Part shown: piece after piece, positions 27,555-39,744 of the stretch
Position numbering within the stretch: position 1 is the stretch's first letter
How the letters are laid out: every line of letters starts with the position of its first letter
Source: Dioctria linearis
Lineage: Eukaryota; Arthropoda; Insecta; Diptera; Asilidae
Direction: 5' to 3'
DNA length: 64,000 nt
NCBI GenBank assembly: GCA_963930735.1
Contig: CAWVNZ010002819.1
Span: 1-64,000 of the forward strand
Position numbers and translations under genes: made by a program
Notes under the pieces: model-generated
Seen by the model: the letters and a program-made list of their open reading frames with translations, nothing else
Told to the model about the DNA's origin: nothing
Database searches by the model: none

Positions 27555-28259
27555 ATTGCCTTTTCTATAGTAAATTATTCAAAAAATAATTTTCAACTGT
27601 CGCAAATTTTAATTACGCCAGGGATTGCCTTTTCTATAGTAAATTATTCAAAAAATAATTTTCTACTGTCGCAAATTTTAATTACGCCAGGGATTGCCTT
27701 TTCTATAGTAAATTATTCAAAAAATAATTTTATACTGTCGCAAATTTTAATTACGCCAGGGATTGCCTTTTCTATAGTAAGTTATTCAAAAAATAATTTT
27801 ATACTGTCGCAAATTTTAATTACGCCAGGGATTGCCTTTTCTATAGTAAATTATTCAACAAATAATTTTCTACTGTCGCAAATTTTAATTGCGCCATGGA
27901 TTGCCTTTTCTATAGTAAATTATTCAAAAAATAATTTTTTACTGTCGCAAATTTTAAATACGCCAGGGATTGCCTTTTCTATAGTAAATTATTCAAAAAA
28001 TAATTTTTTACTGTCGCAAATTTTAATTGCGCCAGGGATTACCTTTTCTATAGTAAATTATTCAAAAAATAATTTTTTACTGTCGCAAATTTTAATTACG
28101 CCAGGGATTGCCTTTTCTATAGTAAATTATTCAAAAAATAATTTTATACTGTCGCAAATTTTAATTACGCCAGGGATTGCCTTTTCTATAGTAAATTATT
28201 CAAAAAATAATTTTTTCTGTCGCAAATTTTAATTGCGCCAGGGATTGCCTTTTCTATAG

Positions 28260-30061
28260 TAAATTATTCAAAAAATAATTTTTTACTGTCGCAAATTTCA
28301 AATCCGCCAGGGATTGCCTTTTCTATAGTAAATTATTCAAAAAATTATTTTTTACTATCGCAAGTTTTAATTACGCCAGGGATTGCCTTTTCTATAGTAA
28401 ATTATTCAAAAAATAATTTTATACTGTCGCAAATTTTAATTACGCCAGGGATTGCCTTTTCTATAGTAAATTATTCAAAAAATAATTTTCTACTTTCGCA
28501 AATTTTAATTGCGCCAGGGATTGCCTTTTCTATAGTAAATTAGTCAAAAAATAATTTTTTACTATCGCAAGTTTTAATTACGCCAGGGATTGCCTTTTCT
28601 ATAGTAAATTATTCAAAAAATAATTTTATACTGTCGCAAATTTTAATTACGCCAGGGATTGCCTTTTCTATAGTAAATTATTCAAAAAATAATTTTTTAC
28701 TGTCGCAAATTTTAATTACGCCAGGGATTGCCTTTTCTATAGCAAATTATTCAAAAAATAATTTTATACTGTCGCAAATTTTAAATACGCCAGGGATTGC
28801 CTTTTCTATAGTAAATTATTCAAAAAATAATTTTCTACTGTCGCAAATTTTAATTGCGCCAGGGATTGCCTTTTCTATAGTAAATTATTCAAAAAATAAT
28901 TTTATACTGTCGCAAATTTTAATTACGCCAGGGATTGCCTTTTCTATAGTAAATTATTCAAAAAATAATTTTTTACTGTCGCAAATTTTAAGTGCGCCAG
29001 GGATTGCCTTTTCTATAGTAAATTATTCAAAAAATAATTTTATACTGTCGCAAATTTTAATTACGCCAGGGATTGCCTTTTCTATAGTAAATTATTCAAA
29101 AAATAATTTTTTACTGTCGCAAATTTCAAATCCGCCAGGGATTGCCTTTTCTATAGTAAATTATTCAAAAAATTATTTTTTACTATCGCAAGTTTTAATT
29201 ACGCCAGGGATTGCCTTTTCTATAGTAAATTATTCAAAAAATAATTTTCTACTTTCGCAAATTTTAATTGCGCCAGGGATTGCCTTTTCTATAGTAAATT
29301 AGTCAAAAAATAATTTTTTACTATCGCAAGTTTTAATTACGCCAGGGATTGCCTTTTCTATAGTAAATTATTCAAAAAATAATTTTATACTGTCGCAAAT
29401 TTTAATTACGCCAGGGATTGCCTTTTCTATAGTAAATTATTCAAAAAATAATTTTTTACTGTCGCAAATTTTAATTACGCCAGGGATTGCCTTTTCTATA
29501 GCAAATTATTCAAAAAATAATTTTATACTGTCGCAAATTTTAAATACGCCAGGGATTGCCTTTTCTATAGTAAATTATTCAAAAAATAATTTTATACTGT
29601 CGCAAATTTTAATTACGCCAGGGATTGCCTTTTCTATAGTAAATTATTCAAAAAATAATTTTTTACTGTCGCAAATTTTAATTGCGCCAGGGATTGCCTT
29701 TTCTATAGTAAATTATTCAAAAAATAATTTTTTACTGTCGCAAATTTCAAATCCGCCAGGGATTGCCTTTTCTATAGTAAATTATTCAAAAAATTATTTT
29801 TTACTGTCGCAAATTTCAAATCCGCCAGGGATTGCCTTTTCTATAGTAAATTATTCAAAAAATTATTTTTTACTATCGCAAGTTTTAATTACGCCAGGGA
29901 TTGCCTTTTCTATAGTAAATTATTCAAAAAATAATTTTATACTGTCGCAAATTTTAATTACGCCAGGGATTGCCTTTTCTATAGTAAATTATTCAAAAAA
30001 TAATTTTCTACTTTCGCAAATTTTAATTGCGCCAGGGATTGCCTTTTCTATAGTAAATTAG
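28260..30061. repeat. Array segment 4: 759-bp higher-order repeat
   Basis: The monomer AAATTAGTCA, which carries an in-frame TAG, occurs at 28541, 29300 and 30059. Both spacings are exactly 759 bp, which is 11 x 69. Each is preceded by CAAATTTCAAATCCGCC and AAATTATTTTTTACTATCG monomers and followed by CTATAGCAAATT and TTAAATACGCC monomers. The last unit runs straight into the second copy of duplication A, whose first copy has the same TAG monomer at 17228. The left boundary is approximate. Confidence 0.88.
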
Positions 30062-33000
30062 TCAAAAAATAATTTTTTACTATCGCAAGTTTTAATTACG
30101 CCAGGGATTGCCTTTTCTATAGTAAATTATTCAAAAAATAATTTTATACTGTCGCAAATTTTAATTACGCCAGGGATTGCCTTTTCTATAGTAAATTATT
30201 CAAAAAATAATTTTTTACTGTCGCAAATTTTAATTACGCCAGGGATTGCCTTTTCTATAGCAAATTATTCAAAAAATAATTTTATACTGTCGCAAATTTT
30301 AAATACGCCAGGGATTGCCTTTTCTATAGTAAATTATTCAAAAAATAATTTTCTACTGTCGCAAATTTTAATTGCGCCAGGGATTGCCTTTTCTATAGTA
30401 AATTATTCAAAAAATAATTTTATACTGTCGCAAATTTTAATTACGCCAGGGATTGCCTTTTCTATAGTAAATTATTCAAAAAATAATTTTTTACTGTCGC
30501 AAATTTTAAGTGCGCCAGGGATTGCCTTTTCTATAGTAAATTATTCAAAAAATAATTTTATACTGTCGCAAATTTTAATTGCGCCAGGGATTGCCTTTTC
30601 TATAGTAAATTATTCAAAAAATAATTTTTTACTGTCGCAAATTTTAATTACGCCAGGGATTGCCTTTTCTATAGTAAATTATTCAAAAAATAATTTTATA
30701 CTGTCGCAAATTTTAATTTCGCCAGGGGTTGCCTTTTCTATAGTAAATTATTCAAAAAATAATTTTCCACTGTCGCAAATTTTAATTACGCCAGGGATTG
30801 CCTTTTCTATAGTAAATTATTCAAAAAATAATTTTTCACTATCGCAAGTTTTAATTACGCCAGGGATTGCCTTTTTTTCTATAGTAAATTATTCAAAAAA
30901 TAATTTTCTACTGTCGCAAATTTTAAGTGCGCCAGGGATTGCCTTTTCTATAGTAAATTTCTCACACATTAATTTTTTACTGTCGCAAATTTCAATTACG
31001 CCAGGGATTGCCTTTTCTATAGTAAATTATTCAAAAAATAATTTTATACTGTCGCAAATTTTAATTACGCCAGGGATTGCCTTTTCTATAGTTAATTATT
31101 CAAAAAATAATTTTATACTGTCGCAAATTTTAATTACGCCAGGGATTGCCTTTTCTATAGTAAATTATTCAAAAAATAATTTTATACTGTCGCAAATTTT
31201 AATTACGCCAGGGGTTGCCTTTTCTATAGTAAATTATTCAAAAAATAATTTTATACTGTCGCAAATTTTAATTACGCCAGGGATTGCCTTTTCTATAGTA
31301 AATTATTCAAAAAATAATTTTATACTGTCGCAAATTTTAATTACGCCAGGGATTGCCTTTTCTATAGTAAATTATTCAAAAAATAATTTTATACTGTCGC
31401 AAATTTTAATTACGCCAGGGATTGCCTTTTCCATAGTGAATTATTCAAAAAATAATTTTATACTGTCGCAAACTTTAATTACGCCAGGGATTGCCTTTTC
31501 TATAGTAAATTATTCAAAAAATAAGTTTCTACTGTCGCAAATTTTAATTACGCCAGGGATTGCCTTTTCTATAGTAAATTATTCAAAAAATAATTTTTTA
31601 CTGTCGCAAGTTTTAATTCCGCCAGGGATTGCCTTTTCTATAGTAAATTATTCAAAAAATAATTTTATACTGTCGCAAATTTTAATTACGCCAGGGATTG
31701 CCTTTTCTATATTAAATTATTCAAAAAATAATTTTTTACTGTCGCAAATTTTAATTACGCCAGGGATTGCCTTTTCTATAGTAAATTATTCAAAAAATAA
31801 TTTTCTACTGTCGCAAATTGTAATTACGCCAGGGATTGCCTTTTCTATAGTAAATTATTCAAAAAATAATTTTTTACTGTCGCAAGTTTTAATTCCGCCA
31901 GGGATTGCCGTTTCTATAGTAAATTATTCAAAAAATAATTTTATACTGTCGCAAATTTTAATTACGCCAGGGATTCCCTTTTCTATAGTAAATTATTCAA
32001 AAAATAATTTTATACTGTCGCAAATTTTAATTACGCCAGGGGTTGCCTTTTCTATAGTAAATTATTCAAAAAATAATTTTCCACTGTCGCAAATTTTAAT
32101 TACGCCAGGGATTGCCTTTTCTATAGTAAATTATTCAAAAAATAATTTTTTACTATCGCAAGTTTTAATTACGCCAGGGATTGCCTTTTTTTCTATAGTA
32201 AATTATTCAAAAAATAATTTTCTACTGTCGCAAATTTTAAGTGCGCCAGGGATTGCCTTTTCTATAGTAAATTTCTCACACATTAATTTTTTACTGTCGC
32301 AAATTTCAATTACGCCAGGGATTGCCTTTTCTATAGTAAATTATTCAAAAAATAATTTTATACTGTCGCAAATTTTAATTACGCCAGGGATTGCCTTTTC
32401 TATAGTTAATTATTCAAAAAATAATTTTATACTGTCGCAAATTTTAATTACGCCAGGGATTGCCTTTTCTATAGTAAATTATTCAAAAAATAATTTTATA
32501 CTGTCGCAAATTTTAATTACGCCAGGGGTTGCCTTTTCTATAGTAAATTATTCAAAAAATAATTTTATACTGTCGCAAATTTTAATTACGCCAGGGATTG
32601 CCTTTTCTATAGTAAATTATTCAAAAAATAATTTTATACTGTCGCAAATTTTAATTACGCCAGGGATTGCCTTTTCTATAGTAAATTATTCAAAAAATAA
32701 TTTTATACTGTCGCAAATTTTAATTACGCCAGGGATTGCCTTTTCCATAGTAAATTATTCAAAAAATAATTTTATACTGTCGCAAATTTTAATTACGCCA
32801 GGGATTGCCTTTTCTATAGTAAATTATTCAAAAAATAAGTTTCTACTGTCGCAAATTTTAATTACGCCAGGGATTGCCTTTTCTATAGTAAATTATTCAA
32901 AAAATAATTTTTTACTGTCGCAAGTTTTAATTCCGCCAGGGATTGCCTTTTCTATAGTAAATTATTCAAAAAATAATTTTATACTGTCGCAAATTTTAAT

Positions 33001-35740
33001 TACGCCAGGGATTGCCTTTTCTATATTAAATTATTCAAAAAATAATTTTTTACTGTCGCAAATTTTAATTACGCCAGGGATTGCCTTTTCTATAGTAAAT
33101 TATTCAAAAAATAATTTTCTACTGTCGCAAATTGTAATTACGCCAGGGATTGCCTTTTCTATAGTAAATTATTCAAAAAATAATTTTTTACTGTCGCAAG
33201 TTTTAATTCCGCCAGGGATTGCCGTTTCTATAGTAAATTATTCAAAAAATAATTTTATACTGTCGCAAATTTTAATTACGCCAGGGATTGCCTTTTCTAT
33301 AGTAAATTATTCAAAAAATAATTTTTTACTGTCGCAAATTTTAATTACGCCAGGGGTTGCCTTTTCTATAGTAAATTATTCAAAAAATAATTTTCCACTG
33401 TCGCAAATTTTAATTACGCCAGGGATTGCCTTTTCTATAGTAAATTATTCAAAAAATAATTTTTTACTATCGCAAGTTTTAATTACGCCAGGGATTGCCT
33501 TTTTTTCTATAGTAAATTATTCAAAAAATAATTTTCTACTGTCGCAAATTTTAAGTGCGCCAGGGATTGCCTTTTCTATAGTAAATTTCTCACACATTAA
33601 TTTTTTACTGTCGCAAATTTCAATTACGCCAGGGATTGCCTTTTCTATAGTAAATTATTCAAAAAATAATTTTATACTGTCGCAAATTTTAATTACGCCA
33701 GGGATTGCCTTTTCTATAGTTAATTATTCAAAAAATAATTTTATACTGTCGCAAATTTTAATTACGCCAGGGATTGCCTTTTCTATAGTAAATTATTCAA
33801 AAAATAATTTTATACTGTCGCAAATTTTAATTACGCCAGGGGTTGCCTTTTCTATAGTAAATTATTCAAAAAATAATTTTATACTGTCGCAAATTTTAAT
33901 TACGCCAGGGATTGCCTTTTCTATAGTAAATTATTCAAAAAATAATTTTATACTGTCGCAAATTTTAATTACGCCAGGGATTGCCTTTTCTATAGTAAAT
34001 TATTCAAAAAATAATTTTATACTGTCGCAAATTTTAATTACGCCAGGGATTGCCTTTTCCATAGTAAATTATTCAAAAAATAATTTTTTACTGTCGCAAA
34101 TTTTAATTACGCCAGGGATTGCCTTTTCTATAGTAAATTATTCAAAAAATAAGTTTCTACTGTCGCAAATTTTAATTACGCCAGGGATTGCCTTTTCTAT
34201 AGTAAATTATTCAAAAAATAATTTTTTACTGTCGCAAGTTTTAATTCCGCCAGGGATTGCCTTTTCTACAGTAAATTATTCAAAAAATAATTTTTTACTA
34301 TCGCAAGTTTTAATTACGCCAGGGATTGCCTTTTTTTCTATAGTAAATTATTCAAAAAATAATTTTCTACTGTCGCAAATTTTAAGTGCGCCAGGGATTG
34401 CCTTTTCTATAGTAAATTTCTCACACATTAATTTTTTACTGTCGCAAATTTCAATTACGCCAGGGATTGCCTTTTCTATAGTAAATTATTCAAAAAATAA
34501 TTTTATACTGTCGCAAATTTTAATTACGCCAGGGATTGCCTTTTCTATAGTAAATTATTCAAAAAATAATTTTATACTGTCGCAAATTTTAATTACGCCA
34601 GGGGTTGCCTTTTCTATAGTAAATTATTCAAAAAATAATTTTATACTGTCGCAAATTTTAATTACGCCAGGGATTGCCTTTTCTATAGTAAATTATTCAA
34701 AAAATAATTTTATACTGTCGCAAATTTTAATTACGCCAGGGATTGCCTTTTCTATAGTAAATTATTCAAAAAATAATTTTATACTGTCGCAAATTTTAAT
34801 TACGCCAGGGATTGCCTTTTCCATAGTAAATTATTCAAAAAATAATTTTATACTGTCGCAAATTTTAATTACGCCAGGGATTGCCTTTTCTATAGTAAAT
34901 TATTCAAAAAATAAGTTTCTACTGTCGCAAATTGTAATTACGCCAGGGATTGCCTTTTCTATAGTAAATTATTCAAAAAATAATTTTTTACTGTCGCAAG
35001 TTTTAATTCCGCCAGGGATTGCCTTTTCTATAGTAAATTATTCAAAAAATAATTTTATACTGTCGCAAATTTTAATTACGCCAGGGATTGCCTTTTCTAT
35101 ATTAAATTATTCAAAAAATAATTTTTTACTGTCGCAAATTTTAATTACGCCAGGGATTGCCTTTTCTATAGTAAATTATTCAAAAAATAATTTTCTACTG
35201 TCGCAAATTGTAATTACGCCAGGGATTGCCTTTTCTATAGTAAATTATTCAAAAAATAATTTTTTACTGTCGCAAGTTTTAATTCCGCCAGGGATTGCCG
35301 TTTCTATAGTAAATTATTCAAAAAATAATTTTATACTGTCGCAAATTTTAATTACGCCAGGGATTGCCTTTTCTATAGTAAATTATTCAAAAAATAATTT
35401 TTTACTGTCGCAAATTTTAATTACGCCAGGGATTGCCTTTTCTATAGAAAATTATTCAAAAAATAATTTTATACTGTCGCAAATTTTAATTACGCCAGGG
35501 ATTGCCTTTTCTATAGTAAATTATTCAAAAAATAATTTTATACTGTCGCAAATTTCAAATCCGCCAGGGATTGCCTTTTCTATAGTAAATTATTCAAAAA
35601 ATTATTTTTTACTATCGCAAGTTTTAATTACGCCAGGGATTGCCTTTTCTATAGTAAATTATTCAAAAAATAATTTTATACTGTCGCAAATTTTAATTAC
35701 GCCAGGGATTGCCTTTTCTATAGTAAATTATTCAAAAAAT
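29806..35740. repeat. Segmental duplication A, second copy
   Basis: TCACAC markers lie at 30962, 32276, 33590 and 34421 (spacings 1,314, 1,314 and 831) and T7 runs at 30872, 32186, 33500 and 34331, all exactly 12,831 bp from the first copy. Private changes in this copy include CATAGTGAATT at 31434, CAAACTTTAATT near 31469, GGGATTCCCTTTT near 31973 and TTTTTCACTATCG near 30833. It has lost one monomer near 34,550 and several more near 35.1 kb relative to the first copy. Confidence 0.88.
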
Positions 35741-36040
35741 AATATTATACTGTCGCAAATTTTAATTACGCCAGGGATTGCCTTTTCTATAGTAAATTAT
35801 TCAAAAAATAATATTATACTGTCGCAAATTTTAATTACGCCAGGGATTGCCTTTTCTATAGTAAATTATTCAAAAAATAATTTTTTACTGTCGCAAATTT
35901 TAATTGCGCCAGGGATTGCCTTTTCTATAGTAAATTATTCAAAAAATAATTTTCAACTGTCGCAAATTGTAATTACGCCAGGGATTGCCTTTTCTATAGT
36001 AAATTATTCAAAAAATAATTTTTACTGTCGCAAGTTTTAA
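31436..36040 (+). other. 1,534-codon open frame of satellite repeats; not judged a gene
   Basis: This is the longest open frame in the window. It encodes about 66 tandem 23-residue units (from SQILITPG to KNNFIL), with no signal peptide, other domain or unique tail. It opens at a GTG created by one substitution in an ordinary monomer (CATAGTGAATT) and closes when one T is missing in AATTTTTACTG near 36,020. It is open only because 69 is divisible by 3 and this frame lacks stops. Similar frames occur at 37129-38772, 46232-48526, 50155-53427, 56442-60323 and 60841-63825. Against coding: variable sites mainly change the residue (I/L/Q/V before LSQ; ITP, IAP, SAP, PP), and nonsense alleles are propagated elsewhere in the array. 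A translated repeat protein is not excluded but is unlikely. Confidence 0.35.
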
Positions 36041-37456
36041 TTCCGCCAGGGATTGCCTTTTCTATAGTAAATTATTCAAAAAATAATTTTATACTGTCGC
36101 AAATTCTAATTACGCCAGGGATTGCCTTTTCTATAGTAAATTATTCAAAAAATAATTTTTTACTGTCGCAAATTTTAATTACGCCTGGGATTGCCTTTTC
36201 TATAGTAAATTATTCAAAAAATAATTTTCTTCTGTCGCAAATTGTAATTACGCCAGGGATTGCCTTTTCTATAGTAAATTATTCAAAAAATAATTTTTTA
36301 CTGTCGCAAGTTTTAATTCCGCCAGGGATTGCCTTTTCTATAGTAAATTATTCAAAAAATAATTTTATACTGTCGCAAATTTTAATTACGCCAGGGATTG
36401 CCTTTTCTATAGTAAATTATTCATAAAATAATTTTTTACTGTCGCAAATTTTAATTACGCCAGGGATTGCCTTTTCTATAGTAAATTATTCAAAAAATAA
36501 TTTTATATTGTCGCAAATTTTAATTACGCCAGGGATTGCCTTTTCTATAGTAAATTATTCAAAAAATAATTTTATACTGTCGCAAATTTCAAATCCGCCA
36601 GGGATTGCCTTTTCTATAGTAAATTATTCAAAAAATAATTTTTTACTATCGCAAGTTTTAATTACGCCAGGGATTGCCTTTTCTATAGTAAATTATTCAA
36701 AAAATAATTTTATACTGTCGCAAATTTTAATTACGCCAGGGATTGCCTTTTCTATAGTAAATTATTCAAAAAATAATTTTTTACTGTCGCAAGTTTTAAT
36801 TCCGCCAGGGATTGCCTTTTCTATAGTAAATTATTCAAAAAATAATTTTATACTGTCGCAAATTTTAATTACGCCAGGGATTGCCGTTTCTATAGTAAAT
36901 TATTCAAAAAATAATTTTATACTGTCGCAAATTTTAATTCCGCCAGGGATTGCCTTTTCTATAGTAAATTATTCAAAAAATAATTTTATACTGTCGCAAA
37001 TTTTAATTACGCCAGGGATTGCCTTTTCTATAGTAAATTATTCATAAAATAATTTTTTACTGTCGCAAATTTTAATTACGCCAGGGATTGCCTTTTCTAT
37101 AGTAAATTATTCAAAAAATAATTTTATATTGTCGCAAATTTTAATTACGCCAGGGATTGCCTTTTCTATAGTAAATTATTCAAAAAATAATTTTATACTG
37201 TCGCAAATTTCAAATCCGCCAGGGATTGCCTTTTCTATAGTAAATTATTCAAAAAATAATTTTTTACTATCGCAAGTTTTAATTACGCCAGGGATTGCCT
37301 TTTCTATAGTAAATTATTCAAAAAATAATTTTATACTGTCGCAAATTTTAATTACGCCAGGGATTGCCTTTTCTATAGTAAATTATTCAAAAAATAATTT
37401 TTTACTGTCGCAAGTTTTAATTCCGCCAGGGATTGCCTTTTCTATAGTAAATTATT
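35741..37456. repeat. Satellite stretch between the two duplications' second copies
   Basis: This 1.7 kb is the same 69-bp satellite and holds nothing else. It repeats pieces of the neighbouring block: TTCATAAAATAA monomers at 36423 and 37044 (621 bp apart, nine monomers), each followed by the TTGTCGCAAATT variant (36508 and 37129), TCAAATCCGCC and CAAGTTTTAATTCCG. The spacing recurs once more, changed, before 38768. This looks like local amplification of the left part of duplication B, and it explains why the offset changes from about 12.2 kb to 14.4 kb. Confidence 0.75.
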
Positions 37457-39691
37457 CAAAAAATAATTTTTTACTGTCGCAAGTTTTAATTCCGCCAGGG
37501 ATTGCCGTTTCTATAGTAAATTATTCAAAAAATAATTTTATACTGTCGCAAATTTTAATTACGCCAGGGATTGCCTTTTCTATAGTAAATTATTCAAAAA
37601 ATAATTTTTTACTGTCGCAAATTTTAATTACGCCAGGGATTGCCTTTTCTATAGTAAATTATTCAAAAAATAATTTTATACTGTCGCAAATTTTAATTAC
37701 GCCAGGGATTGCCTTTTCTATAGTAAATTATTCAAAAAATAATTTTATACTGTCGCAAATTTCAAATCCGCCAGGGATTGCCTTTTCTATAGTAAATTAT
37801 TCAAAAAATTATTTTTTACTATCGCAAGTTTTAATTACGCCAGGGATTGCCTTTTCTATAGTAAATTATTCAAAAAATAATTTTATACTGTCGCAAATTT
37901 TAATTACGCCAGGGATTGCCTTTTCTATAGTAAATTATTCAAAAAATAATTTTTTACTGTCGCAAATTTTAATTGCGCCAGGGATTGCCTTTTCTATAGT
38001 AAATTATTCAAAAAATAATTTTCAACTGTCGCAAATTGTAATTGCGCCAGGGATTGCCTTTTCTATAGTAAATTATTCAAAAAATAATTTTATACTGTCG
38101 CAAATTTTAATTACGCCAGGGATTGCCTTTTCTATAGTAAATTATTCAAAAAATAATATTATACTGTCGCAAATTTTAATTACGCCAGGGATTGCCTTTT
38201 CTATAGTAAATTATTCAAAAAATAATTTTTTACTGTCGCAAATTTTAATTGCGCCAGGGATTGCCTTTTCTATAGTAAATTATTCAAAAAATAATTTTCA
38301 ACTGTCGCAAATTGTAATTACGCCAGGGATTGCCTTTTCTGTAGTAAATTATTCAAAAAATAATTTTTTACTGTCGCAAGTTTTAATTCCGCCAGGGATT
38401 GCCTTTTCTATAGTAAATTATTCAAAAAATAATTTTATACTGTCGCAAATTCTAATTACGCCAGGGATTGCCTTTTCTATAGTAAATTATTCAAAAAATA
38501 ATTTTTTACTGTCGCAAATTTTAATTACGCCTGGGATTGCCTTTTCTATAGTAAATTATTCAAAAAATAATTTTCTACTGTCGCAAATTGTAATTACGCC
38601 AGGGATTGCCTTTTCTATAGTAAATTATTCAAAAAATAATTTTTTACTGTCGCAAGTTTTAATTCCGCCAGGGATTGCCTTTTCTATAGTAAATTATTCA
38701 AAAAATAATTTTATACTGTCGCAAATTTTAATTACGCCAGGGATTGCCTTTTCTATAGTAAATTATTCATAAAATAATTTTTTACTGTCGCAAATTTTAA
38801 TTACGCCAGGGATTGCCTTTTCTATAGTAAATTATTCAAAAAATAATTTTATATTGTCGCAAATTTTAATTACGCCAGGGATTGCCTTTTCTATAGTAAA
38901 TTATTCAAAAAATAATTTTATACTGTCGCAAATTTCAAATCCGCCAGGGATTGCCTTTTCTATAGTAAATTATTCAAAAAATAATTTTTTACTATCGCAA
39001 GTTTTAATTACGCCAGGGATTGCCTTTTCTATAGTAAATTATTCAAAAAATAATTTTATACTGTCGCAAATTTTAATTACGCCAGGGATTGCCTTTTCTA
39101 TAGTAAATTATTCAAAAAATAATTTTTTACTGTCGCAAATTTTAATTGCGCCAGGGATTGCCTTTTCTATAGTAAATTATTCAAAAAATAATTTTCAACT
39201 GTCGCAAATTGTAATTGCGCCAGGGATTGCCTTTTCTATAGTAAATTATTCAAAAAATAATTTTATACAGTCGCAAATTTTAATTACGCCAGGGATTGCC
39301 TTTTCTATAGTAAATTATTCAAAAAATAATTTTATACTGTCGCAAATTTTAATTACGCCAGGGATTGCCTTTTCTATAGTAAATTATTCAAAAAATAATA
39401 TTTTACAATCGCATATTTTAATTACGCCAGGGATTGCCTTTTCTATAGTAAATTATTCAAAAAAAAATTTTTTACTGTCGCAAATTTTAATTGCGCCAGG
39501 GATTGCCTTTTCTATAGTAAATTATTCAAAAAATAATTTTATACTGTCGCAAATTTCAATTTCGCCAGGTAAATTATTCAAAAAATAATTTTATACTGTC
39601 GCAAATTTTAATTACGCCAGGGATTGCCTTTTCTATAGTAAATTATTTTGAAAATAATTTTCTACTGTCGCAAAGTTTAATTACGCCAGGG

Positions 39692-39744
39692 ATTGCTTTT
39701 CTATAGTAAATTTTCTACTGTCGCAAATTTTAATTACGCCAGGG
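39692..39744. repeat. 53-bp deleted monomer
   Basis: Counterpart, at +14,417, of the 53-bp monomer at 25275, with identical deletion end points. Confidence 0.85.

Larger units (their letters stand above)
23040..27590. repeat. Segmental duplication B, first copy
   Basis: It aligns to about 37,457-42,007 at a constant offset of 14,417 bp over about 4.55 kb. Aligned markers include TCAAATCCGCC (23341 and 37758), CAAATTCTAATT (24031 and 38448), the TTCATAAAATAA monomer (24351 and 38768), three 52-bp monomers (junctions 25152, 26292 and 27379 against 39569, 40709 and 41796) and two 53-bp monomers. The constant offset means no net indel has accumulated. Scattered substitutions separate the copies, e.g. 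TTCTCCAGG at 27371 against TTCGCCAGG at 41788. Confidence 0.92.

Noticed and set aside
31436..36040. A giant repeat-protein gene (and similar frames across the window)
   Set aside because: The monomer length is a multiple of three with one open frame, so long frames are automatic. Most start at non-ATG codons inside ordinary monomers, variation is largely residue-changing, stops and frameshifts are propagated with the repeats, and no unique coding sequence, intron signal or flanking gene is present.
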